This document shows, piece by piece, positions 28,120 to 35,851 of a DNA stretch of 64,000 nt. The notes below the pieces were generated by a model, which had not been told where the DNA came from, did no database searches, and saw nothing but the letters and a program-made list of their open reading frames with translations. The translations under genes and the position numbers were made by a program. Position 1 is the first letter of the stretch. Each line of letters opens with the position of its first letter. The stretch is from the NCBI RefSeq assembly GCF_900111095.1, contig NZ_FOGB01000003.1, forward strand, positions 1 through 64,000, read 5' to 3'. The stretch is from Amphritea atlantica. Lineage in GTDB: Bacteria; Pseudomonadota; Gammaproteobacteria; Pseudomonadales; Balneatricaceae.

Positions 28120-28866
28120 TTAATCTATCAGTGTATCGATCAGGTCTATCATAAACTCAGTCTGCTCTGAGTCCATGGGTTCCCAGGTTTCGATATCCAT
28201 ACTTTCGAGGACTCCCTTACCTTTCTCATCATCATGCATCGTCAGCAAAGCGGTCTGAATGGCAGGGATATGCTCCGCCATCCTCGGCCCCACCAGCAAG
28301 CTGTGATGTACTACACTGATCTGACTACTCACCAGAACACGCATTTTTGAACGGATCAGCTCAGACAACTCATCGTACGCATCTTTGAGGAAAAAACCGG
28401 CATCCGCATCACCGTTTAACAGATTTTTCGCTACAACAACATAACTGCTGTGCTGCTTAATCTCAGTATTGTTTTTGTCCAGATCCGCCGACTCCAGCAT
28501 GATCATACCCATGGTATGTACATCCGGGTCATCTGTGGTTGCTACACGACAGCCAGAGATAAGATCTTCTACCGTGTGAAATGGAGATTCAGCGTTAACG
28601 GCAATAATCGTTTCATCAGACTTACTGGCCGGTTTCACTACCGCCTGAAACCCCATCTCCCGCACCAGCATAGAGGCGTCGTAAGGGTTTGCATAAATCA
28701 GGTCAAATTTTTCGGCACGAATATCTTCGCGCTGTGCATCAAAGCTATCATACAGTTCAAGATGAATACCGACACCCAGTTTACGCTGCAGCCAGGTGTT
28801 GAAAAAATACCACCCTGAAATATGGTCGGGGGCAAAATCAGGGCTGACCGTGAGATTAAATGTCAT
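28120..28866 (-). CDS. PhnD/PBP2-like substrate-binding protein lacking a signal peptide
   Basis: The protein has 248 residues and resembles the phosphate/phosphonate-binding PhnD family: LTVSPDFAPDHISGWYFFNTWLQ, FDLIYANPYDASMLVREMGF, VVAKNLLNGDADAGFFLKDAYDEL. There is no hydrophobic leader, so it should stay in the cytoplasm, where it could sense a small anion or act as a partner module. ATG at 28866 has GAGGAG eight bases ahead; a GTG three codons earlier overlaps the previous gene. It is the last gene of the six-gene signalling operon. Confidence 0.75.
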   Translation of the reverse strand: MTFNLTVSPDFAPDHISGWYFFNTWLQRKLGVGIHLELYDSFDAQREDIRAEKFDLIYANPYDASMLVREMGFQAVVKPASKSDETIIAVNAESPFHTVEDLISGCRVATTDDPDVHTMGMIMLESADLDKNNTEIKQHSSYVVVAKNLLNGDADAGFFLKDAYDELSELIRSKMRVLVSSQISVVHHSLLVGPRMAEHIPAIQTALLTMHDDEKGKGVLESMDIETWEPMDSEQTEFMIDLIDTLID

Positions 28867-28871
28867 CTTTA

Positions 28872-29342
28872 TCACTCCTCAGCCAACAATGTTTTGTACA
28901 ACGCTTCGCTCTCAACAATTTTACTGCGCGAAGGCTTACGCCGAACCGAGGTATAACCAACCAACTGGCCATTACGGATGTTCGGAATCACGGTCGCTTT
29001 TACCCAGTAATAGGCGCCGTCTTTACGTAAATTTTTAACATAACCGTGCCACTTGGTTCCCTGCTCTATAGTATCCCAGAGCCCTTTAAACGCAATTGCA
29101 GGCATATCGGGATGTCGTAAGATGTAATGATTGGTTCCGATCAGCTCATCTTCCGAGTAACCGGACATATCTATAAATGCCTGATTCGCATGGGTAATAA
29201 TACCTTGCGGATCGGTTCTGGACACAATCAGCTTGCCATCAGGATAAGGAACCTCCCGGTCAACAATATCTGCTGTGCGTTTCGTACCATCAAAATATGC
29301 TATTTCTACGGTACGTACTTCTCCTGTGTCTTGCTCAGACAT
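28872..29342 (-). CDS. soluble Aer-type PAS domain protein
   Basis: The protein has 156 residues. Residues about 28-130 are a PAS domain of the Aer kind: IVSRTDPQGIITHANQAFI, ELIGTNHYILRHPDMP, WHGYVKNLRKDGAYYWVKA. In Aer this domain binds FAD and senses redox or oxygen. Here there is no HAMP or signalling region, so output must go through a partner protein. The stop is five bases before the PhnD-like ATG, so the two are coupled. A roadblock gene lies 80 bases upstream. Confidence 0.85.
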   Translation of the reverse strand: MSEQDTGEVRTVEIAYFDGTKRTADIVDREVPYPDGKLIVSRTDPQGIITHANQAFIDMSGYSEDELIGTNHYILRHPDMPAIAFKGLWDTIEQGTKWHGYVKNLRKDGAYYWVKATVIPNIRNGQLVGYTSVRRKPSRSKIVESEALYKTLLAEE

Positions 29343-29421
29343 ACTTACAGCCTTCTTCGCTCAGGCACCGCACATCTTCCCTGATAGCTGTTAATCCATA
29401 ACCGGTGCCAGATGTTTACGA

Positions 29422-29784
29422 TTAAAGGATCTTACCGATCGCCTCTGCCGCACGCTTAACGTCCAGGAATATAAGACCCAGACGAGCATTCGGTTTAGCA
29501 ACAACAGTCAGTACTGAGTCCTGATTCGCATGGGTCATCAGGATATAGCCCTCGTCCCCTTTGACCAGTACCTGCTCAAGTTCACCCCGGGCAAGCTCTT
29601 TTGCAGTACGCTCCCCCAGAGACAACATGGCAGCACTCATTGCACCAACGCGGTCTTCATCCATACTTGATGGCAGCAGCGCCGCAATCATCAGACCATC
29701 TGTAGAAATTACCGCAGAGGCTTCGATATCAGCAGATGTGCCGTTGAGATCACTCAAAATTGAGGTCAGCATCTCAGAACGCAT
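29422..29784 (-). CDS. roadblock/LC7 domain protein
   Basis: The protein has 120 residues and a single roadblock/LC7 fold: SADIEASAVISTDGLMIAALLP, AAMLSLGERTAKELARGELEQVLVKGDEGYILM and LTVVAKPNARLGLIFLDV. MglB-type roadblock proteins act on small GTPases or in assemblies controlling polarity and motility. No MglA-type GTPase is encoded nearby. GGAGTGTTCT lies before the ATG. It follows the second roadblock-like gene in the operon. Confidence 0.85.
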   Translation of the reverse strand: MRSEMLTSILSDLNGTSADIEASAVISTDGLMIAALLPSSMDEDRVGAMSAAMLSLGERTAKELARGELEQVLVKGDEGYILMTHANQDSVLTVVAKPNARLGLIFLDVKRAAEAIGKIL

Positions 29785-29837
29785 AGAACACTCCTTCCAT
29801 TTATTTTCCCTATATGGGAGTTCATTAAAACTATTAA

Positions 29838-30527
29838 TTAGTAATCAAGGTATCGACGAGCCAGGCTCGCCAGTATTTCAGCAAACGCCTGCTGATTCAG
29901 TTTAGGCATATCAGATATCACCAGCGTGAAGCGTTGATGACCGATATAGATCACCCAAAAACCCAGCTGGCTTTGCCCTGCCGCGTTCATGATGCCCCAG
30001 GAGTCTCCGGCTACTTCCAGATCGCTGGTCAGAATATGTTTATGACGTTCCTGCAAAGAGAGCAGATCTGCGGCCAGTGCCGCCAGGTTTTCTGATTGTT
30101 CAGCAGAATACCCCGTTGAAGAAAGGCAAAAACCCTGGTCATCTGCCAACAGCGCCTTACCACTATCAGATATCTGCTGCAGAAGGTCGGGCAGAATATC
30201 CTCAAGCGGACCCCGCTTAATCTCAGGAGGTGATTCAGATAGTGCAACAAACCCCCGGTCGAGTAACTGCTGGAATAAGCCCATTGCCTGGGTCTCATCC
30301 AGATCAGCCAGCTCAGCCACCAGTTCCAGCGAGTAGAGCAATTCAAAATCAGTAGAGAGCAACTGCAACAACATCGCCCTCGCGTCATCCGGGGCTGAAT
30401 TTAATGTGGCAAAGTAAGCTCCGCTAGGGGTGATAGCGATATAACGAATGGAGTCCTGATTGTAATCTCCCACCAACATATCTCCGGCTACATTTTTATT
30501 AGTTACTAAATCCCTGAATTGCCACAT
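29838..30527 (-). CDS. two-domain protein with C-terminal roadblock-like region
   Basis: The protein has 229 residues. The N-terminal half (1-100) contains a stretch rich in Leu and acidic residues (LYSLELVAELADLDETQAMGLFQQLLDRGFVALSE) that looks like a winged helix. The C-terminal half (about 108-229) follows the neighbouring roadblock protein: ALLADDQGFCLSSTGYSAEQ, then LAADLLSLQER, and a late LVISDMPKLNQQAF. I infer a second roadblock domain. Ribosome site is weak. Function unknown. Confidence 0.6.
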   Translation of the reverse strand: MWQFRDLVTNKNVAGDMLVGDYNQDSIRYIAITPSGAYFATLNSAPDDARAMLLQLLSTDFELLYSLELVAELADLDETQAMGLFQQLLDRGFVALSESPPEIKRGPLEDILPDLLQQISDSGKALLADDQGFCLSSTGYSAEQSENLAALAADLLSLQERHKHILTSDLEVAGDSWGIMNAAGQSQLGFWVIYIGHQRFTLVISDMPKLNQQAFAEILASLARRYLDY

Positions 30528-30562
30528 TACTACAGAAGAAATTAAGGGCCATCAACTGCTGC

Positions 30563-31861
30563 TTATTTCGACCGGAACGCTCCCAGGGCGTAGGCGGCAG
30601 TCATAAATGAAAACACATAACGCTGGTGAATCTTGAGGACTTTAACCACTTCCAGCGCTGACAGACTATGCCTTCCCCACAAACTACTGATCGTAGTTGC
30701 GTGAGGTATTGCCAGCAGACGCTCAAAATCAAGCCCCTTAGTCAGACGATGGGGTTGCTCCGGGTCTATATTACGGTTAAGACGCCCTTTCGATGTCCAG
30801 AGTGCCAGCTTCCAGATCATCTCATCACTTTCCACCAGTAAAACTTTTGATCCGGTCACACTGGGACGCTCGAGATCCAGATCCGGACGCACTTTCAGCG
30901 TAAGCTCCTGATAACCAAACCGGGTAAGTGCAAGCGGAATCAGAAGGTCTTCACTGAAATCGAAAAGAAACTTCTTATGTTCAGGAATATAGGCCAGCGT
31001 TCCGGGCAATCCGGTAATTTCCACCGGCACCTTCTGCGCCTCGCCTTCAACAATAGCCTGCTGCAAAATTGCCAGCAGGGTAGAATCCTCTTTAAAGAAA
31101 ACCCTGCGCCGCTGATCCGGTTCATACATATTGACATCAGGGGCGTTGCCACAACATTCATAGACCATCTGATAGGAAAGCCGGGCTTTGACATCCTGGG
31201 GTTTCTTTTCTGCAGCTTTACGCCCAACCGGCACGGCCACTGCTGACTCAACCTGTGCCTTAGGAGGAGCAACAGTATCAGCCTCAACCTTAACAACGTC
31301 GTCTTCACTCTCCGGGTTCACCGGGGCGGGCTGGTTATCAAGCTGAAACCGCTGCCGTACTTCAGAAGAGTTCTGATCACGGTCTGAGGTGATGGTTTTA
31401 TAATCGGCCATTGCCTGGCGACCCGTAGCCAGGCGTTTCTGATACGCCTGAAACGCTTTTTCACCTTCATTGCGCACCTGATTATCAGGTTGCTGATCGC
31501 CATCAGCAGGAACAAAAGACTCAATTGCCTGGTTGATCGCTTTAATCAGACGTTTACCATCGAGGGGTTTGCGTAGCGTCTCAAATCCGGGAAATTCATT
31601 CTCAGTGGCAGTAACTGCAATAATTGGGCGGCTATTACGATATTGCTCAACAACCGGTTTTACAGCCGGGTGTTCCATATCGATGATCAGAACATCAGCA
31701 TGCTCAGCCGAGACCAGACTGTACATACTGCGGTGCTGCATAAAGAACAGATCCATCGCTGTTTTCGATTGCAACTCAAAGCCGACGATTCCCAGCTTAA
31801 TGACATTGCTTGCAGCACGCTTATTCAACTTGATATGAGATACCCCCACAACTACGCCCAC
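30563..31861 (-). CDS. multidomain protein with N-terminal receiver-like domain
   Basis: The protein has 432 residues. Residues about 22-112 look like a receiver fold: IKLGIVGFELQSKTAMDLF, VLIIDMEHPAVK with a candidate phospho-Asp, PIIAVTATEN and TLRKPLDGKRL with the Thr/Lys positions. The acidic pair of a typical receiver is missing, so phosphorylation is doubtful. A polar linker (120-220) follows, then a C-terminal region (about 225-432) with KVLLVESDEMIWKLALWTSKGRLNRN and a helical end SALEVVKVLKIHQRYVF that I do not recognise. The start is uncertain; a GTG at 31861 is the longest form. Confidence 0.55.
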   Translation of the reverse strand: MGVVVGVSHIKLNKRAASNVIKLGIVGFELQSKTAMDLFFMQHRSMYSLVSAEHADVLIIDMEHPAVKPVVEQYRNSRPIIAVTATENEFPGFETLRKPLDGKRLIKAINQAIESFVPADGDQQPDNQVRNEGEKAFQAYQKRLATGRQAMADYKTITSDRDQNSSEVRQRFQLDNQPAPVNPESEDDVVKVEADTVAPPKAQVESAVAVPVGRKAAEKKPQDVKARLSYQMVYECCGNAPDVNMYEPDQRRRVFFKEDSTLLAILQQAIVEGEAQKVPVEITGLPGTLAYIPEHKKFLFDFSEDLLIPLALTRFGYQELTLKVRPDLDLERPSVTGSKVLLVESDEMIWKLALWTSKGRLNRNIDPEQPHRLTKGLDFERLLAIPHATTISSLWGRHSLSALEVVKVLKIHQRYVFSFMTAAYALGAFRSK

Positions 31862-31890
31862 CCCGTTATAGTGAGAAATTAAAATAGAGA

Positions 31891-32343
31891 CTAATGCAGT
31901 GAAAAGCTACCGTTACAAAGCACAGATTTCTGTTTGTTTAATTGCAACAATCTGTAATTATCGCCATCTGCCAGAGCTTCCTGGAACAGTTCAAGATCCT
32001 CTTTTCTGATCAGATCGGCCCCCTGCTCCAAAAGTCTTTTGCGCAACGCCTGCCCTTTACCTTCGAGGGTCAGAGACAGATCCAGCAGCGCACCGGTCAG
32101 TTCAGCCTCATCATGGCATAAGATAGACAGATACACCCGCTGCACCTGATTACGCAGGTTATTGGGCCGGGAGGCTACCAAACGATTGAAATGATGCAAT
32201 AAAACAGACTTGTGTGGCCCGTCATAGATTAGCTCTTTACCCTCTAATGCGGTAAAAAGAGTCTCAATGTTAAGAGCATTTAGCCCTTCAAGCTCAGCAT
32301 TCAGTTCCCAGCCGGAAACTGCCGCCCAAATTGGTGAATTCAC
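31891..32343 (-). CDS. helical protein of unknown function, first gene of the signalling operon
   Basis: The protein has 150 residues, mostly helical, with WELNAELEGLNALNIETLFTA (under 20-residue helix core), HKSVLLHHFNRLVASRPNN and LRKRLLEQGADLIRKEDLELFQEAL. It starts at a GTG with GAGGG seven bases ahead. I do not recognise the family. It begins the six-gene operon and is divergent from acnB across a 444-base region. Confidence 0.55.
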   Translation of the reverse strand: MNSPIWAAVSGWELNAELEGLNALNIETLFTALEGKELIYDGPHKSVLLHHFNRLVASRPNNLRNQVQRVYLSILCHDEAELTGALLDLSLTLEGKGQALRKRLLEQGADLIRKEDLELFQEALADGDNYRLLQLNKQKSVLCNGSFSLH

Positions 32344-32787
32344 AAGCCCGCCCTCTACTACTAAGATTTACTGAATCCGACAACTGTTGATCACTCAACC
32401 GGACTAACTAGTAACTAACGTTAATATAAATACATGTGCTTGGGTATTGATAAGTACACATTTTAGTGACTTAAGTTGAATAATACATAAATCGCTCAGC
32501 CTTTTGTGATTCTCAAGAGATAACCTTGATCTGCATCACATAGATCTCACCCGCTATTTTAACTATGAATACATTAACTTAGCCAGTTATTCACTATACC
32601 TAAATAAAAAGCATCAGCGGTTAAACTTCCTACAAATCTTAACTTTAGAGCACATTTAGGCTAAAATTTATGCGCCAATTTAAGCTAGTTAAGCCAGGCT
32701 TAAGTTAGGCGTCTAAGATTACCGGCCAACTGTCAGAGAGTCGCGTACCAATATTGTCTGACAGAGATAACAGATGAGAGGTATATC
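32344..32787. other. divergent promoter region between the signalling operon and acnB
   Basis: The region is AT-rich. It contains the FNR-like box at 32526-32539. A direct repeat of TTAAGC/TTAAGT-type words lies at about 32670-32710. The acnB GTG start has GAGAGG six bases ahead. No gene is supported. Confidence 0.5.
32526..32539. promoter_or_regulatory. candidate FNR/ANR box upstream of acnB
   Basis: TTGATctgcATCAC matches the FNR consensus TTGAT-N4-ATCAA at 9 of 10 positions. It lies about 250 bases before acnB. FNR control of aconitase is known for E. coli acnA; here it is inference. Confidence 0.4.
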
Positions 32788-35382
32788 GTGCTTGAAGCTT
32801 ACCGTAAACATGTAGAAGAACGCGCCCAGGAAGGCGTGCCGGCAAAACCACTGGATGCAGATCAGACTGCAGCGCTGGTTGACTTATTAAAAAACCCACC
32901 TGCTGGCGAAGAAGCATTTATCCTTGACCTGTTGGAAAACCGTGTACCTGCGGGTGTTGACCAGGCAGCCTATGTTAAAGCTGGTTTTCTGGCTGCTATC
33001 GCAAAAGGTGAAGCCGAATCGCCACTGATTGACAGGGTTAAAGCCGTTCAACTACTCGGCACCATGCTGGGTGGATATAACATCCAGCCACTGATCGCTG
33101 CACTTGATGACGATGATCTTGCGCCGACTGCTGTAAAAGCTCTGTCCCATACACTGCTGATGTTTGACGCATTCCATGATGTGAAAGATAAAGCTGACGC
33201 AGGCAACACGTTTGCGAAACAGGTTCTGGAGTCCTGGGCAGCTGGCGAATGGTTTACCTCTAAGCCTGAACTACCCGAGAAGATCACCGTTACCGTATTT
33301 AAAGTACCCGGTGAAACGAATACAGACGACCTGTCCCCTGCTCCCGATGCCTTCACCCGGCCGGATATCCCATTGCACGCCAATGCGATGCTGAAAATGG
33401 AGCGTGAAGGTATCGAACCCGTTCAGCCAGGCTCTGTTGGTCCGCTGAAGCAGATTGAAGAGGTAAAAGCAAAGGGCTACCCGGTTGCCTACGTAGGTGA
33501 CGTAGTGGGTACCGGCTCTTCGCGTAAATCTGCTACCAACTCGGTACTGTGGTTCTTCGGTGACGATATTCCACATGTACCCAACAAGCGCGCTGGCGGT
33601 TACTGCTTCGGCGGCAAGATCGCTCCTATCTTCTTCAACACCATGGAAGATGCAGGAGCACTGCCGATCGAAATGGATGTAGACAAGATGAATATGGGCG
33701 ATGTCGTAGACATCTATCCCTATGAAGGCAAAGCAGTCAATGCTGAAACCGGCGAAACACTGTGTGAATTCGCACTGAAAACACAGGTACTGCTGGACGA
33801 GGTTCGTGCCGGTGGTCGTATCCCGCTGATCATTGGCCGGGGTCTGACTGATCGTGCCCGGGAGGCGCTTAGCCTGGGTCCGGTTGATCTGTTCCGCAAA
33901 CCTGAACAGCCTGCCGATACCGGTAAAGGCTACTCTCTGGCTCAGAAGATGGTGGGTAAAGCCTGTGGCGTCGAAGGTGTTCGCCCCGGCACATACTGCG
34001 AACCTAAGATGACCACTGTAGGCTCTCAGGACACGACCGGTCCGATGACCCGTGACGAACTGAAAGATCTGGCATGCCTTGGCTTCTCTGCCGACCTGAC
34101 CATGCAGTCTTTCTGTCACACAGCGGCTTACCCTAAACCCGTTGACGTACAAACGCATCACACTCTGCCAGACTTCATCATGAACCGCGGCGGCGTATCC
34201 CTGCGTCCAGGTGACGGTGTCATCCACTCCTGGCTGAACCGTATGCTGCTGCCTGATACTGTTGGTACCGGCGGAGACTCTCACACCCGCTTCCCGATTG
34301 GCATCTCATTCCCGGCAGGTTCTGGTCTGGTAGCCTTCGCAGCTGCGACCGGTGTTATGCCTCTGGATATGCCTGAATCGGTTCTGGTGCGCTTCAAGGG
34401 CACTAAACTGCAGCCAGGCATCACCCTGCGCGATCTGGTTAACGCGATCCCCTATTACGCGATCAAACAGGGCCTGCTGACAGTTGCTAAATCAGGTAAG
34501 AAAAACATCTTCTCCGGTCGTATTCTTGAGATTGAAGGTCTTCCGGACCTGAAGGTTGAACAGGCGTTCGAACTGTCTGACTCCGCAGCTGAACGCTCCG
34601 CAGCGGCATGTTCTATCAAGCTGGATGCTGAGCCGATTAAAGAGTACCTCAACTCCAACATCACCATGCTGAAGTGGATGATTGCTGAGGGTTACGGCGA
34701 CCCACGCACAATTGAGCGCCGTATCAAGGGCATGGAGGAGTGGCTGGCTAACCCTGAACTGATGGAAGGCGATGCTGACGCAGACTATGCTGCCGTAATC
34801 GAAATCGATCTGGAAGATGTTAAAGAGCCCATCCTGGCCTGCCCGAACGACCCTGATGACGTTAAGTTGCTGTCGGAAGTTGCCGGCACCCACATCGATG
34901 AAGTATTCATCGGTTCCTGCATGACCAACATCGGCCACTTCCGCGCCGCTGGTAAGCTGCTGGAAGCCTCTGGTGCATCTATCCCAACCCGTATGTGGAT
35001 CGCACCACCAACCAAGATGGATGCCGCTCAGCTGACCGAAGAGGGTTACTACAACATCTTCGGTAAAGCGGGTGCACGCATCGAGATGCCGGGCTGTTCA
35101 CTGTGTATGGGTAACCAGGCCCGTGTCGGAGATAACACCACGGTTGTGTCCACCTCCACCCGAAACTTCCCCAACCGCCTGGGTACCGGTGCTAACGTCT
35201 TCCTGTCCTCTGCCGAACTGGCCGCGGTAGCAGCACTAATTGGTAAGATCCCGACTGTTCAGGAGTATATGGATTACGCGACTAAGATCGATAGCATGTC
35301 TGCCGATGTTTACCGCTACCTGAACTTCGATCAGATCGACTCTTATATCGACAAAGCATCTAACGTGATCGCCACGGCGTAA
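32788..35382 (+). CDS. acnB: aconitate hydratase B
   Basis: The protein has 864 residues, the length of E. coli AcnB. Order is as in AcnB: HEAT-like N-terminal helices (1-155), swivel domain (about 165-370, [28 protein letters not shown]), then the 4Fe-4S domains with [18 protein letters not shown], the cluster cysteines in GSCMTN and in [12 protein letters not shown]. It interconverts citrate and isocitrate, and in many bacteria also acts on 2-methylaconitate. It starts at a GTG. It is the first of three aconitases in 9.3 kb. Confidence 0.95.
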   Translation: MLEAYRKHVEERAQEGVPAKPLDADQTAALVDLLKNPPAGEEAFILDLLENRVPAGVDQAAYVKAGFLAAIAKGEAESPLIDRVKAVQLLGTMLGGYNIQPLIAALDDDDLAPTAVKALSHTLLMFDAFHDVKDKADAGNTFAKQVLESWAAGEWFTSKPELPEKITVTVFKVPGETNTDDLSPAPDAFTRPDIPLHANAMLKMEREGIEPVQPGSVGPLKQIEEVKAKGYPVAYVGDVVGTGSSRKSATNSVLWFFGDDIPHVPNKRAGGYCFGGKIAPIFFNTMEDAGALPIEMDVDKMNMGDVVDIYPYEGKAVNAETGETLCEFALKTQVLLDEVRAGGRIPLIIGRGLTDRAREALSLGPVDLFRKPEQPADTGKGYSLAQKMVGKACGVEGVRPGTYCEPKMTTVGSQDTTGPMTRDELKDLACLGFSADLTMQSFCHTAAYPKPVDVQTHHTLPDFIMNRGGVSLRPGDGVIHSWLNRMLLPDTVGTGGDSHTRFPIGISFPAGSGLVAFAAATGVMPLDMPESVLVRFKGTKLQPGITLRDLVNAIPYYAIKQGLLTVAKSGKKNIFSGRILEIEGLPDLKVEQAFELSDSAAERSAAACSIKLDAEPIKEYLNSNITMLKWMIAEGYGDPRTIERRIKGMEEWLANPELMEGDADADYAAVIEIDLEDVKEPILACPNDPDDVKLLSEVAGTHIDEVFIGSCMTNIGHFRAAGKLLEASGASIPTRMWIAPPTKMDAAQLTEEGYYNIFGKAGARIEMPGCSLCMGNQARVGDNTTVVSTSTRNFPNRLGTGANVFLSSAELAAVAALIGKIPTVQEYMDYATKIDSMSADVYRYLNFDQIDSYIDKASNVIATA

Positions 35383-35449
35383 TCGTTAGATAACCCGATA
35401 AGACCACTAATGCTTACTTAAGCATCAGAGCGATAGAAGGGTTTGACAG

Positions 35450-35486
35450 AAAATCCGATGTTGATATCAGCATCGGATTTTTTTTG
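35450..35486 (+). terminator. terminator of acnB
   Basis: Arms AAATCCGATG and CATCGGATTT, extended by TGATATCA, form a long hairpin followed by a T-run. Confidence 0.9.
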
Positions 35487-35802
35487 CTTCATCGCACTTT
35501 ATCAAAGGATGCCAGCATATTCGATATGCTGTGGAGCGATATAACAGCCTGAAATAACCCCGCCAAAGAGGACACGGAGAGCACAGAGAAAACCTTATAA
35601 ATAGCGTTTCTCCATGCCCTCTGTGGTAAAACATTTCCCTGATACTTTTCAGCGTCAAGTATCAGGTCTCCACCTGTCAGTTATAGGGCTGTTTTCTGAA
35701 ACGCCGGGCGTTCAGGTTTTTGGCACGCTACATTTGGCAAAATCTCAGCTAACCAAACGCGGGTCTCTCTGAGGTCAGAATGAAAACTAAACCGCAAGCA
35801 TA
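35487..35802. other. gene-free stretch with an interspersed-repeat-like segment
   Basis: About 35560-35640 holds CCAAAGAGGACACGGAGAGC and, after a short loop, CCTCTGTGGT, an imperfect inverted repeat. The text resembles the 'accacagaggacacagag' class of repeats scattered in many bacterial genomes. A minus-strand 63-codon frame over it is an artefact of the repeat. Confidence 0.45.
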
Positions 35803-35831
35803 AAAAAAGCCCTGAAGGATCAGGGCTTTTT
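35803..35831 (-). terminator. terminator of the second AcnB gene
   Basis: Arms AAAAGCCCTGA and TCAGGGCTTTT pair around AGGA; the T-run falls on the minus strand, 20 bases past the stop. Confidence 0.88.
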
Positions 35832-35851
35832 GTTAGTCACATGATTTGTGA

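Noticed and set aside
33271-34284. 337-codon minus-strand frame inside acnB
   Set aside because: Antisense shadow of AcnB; rich in residues expected from reversed codons.
35467-35658. 63-codon minus-strand frame (HRGHGETLF type)
   Set aside because: This text is the usual translation of an interspersed DNA repeat and not a protein.
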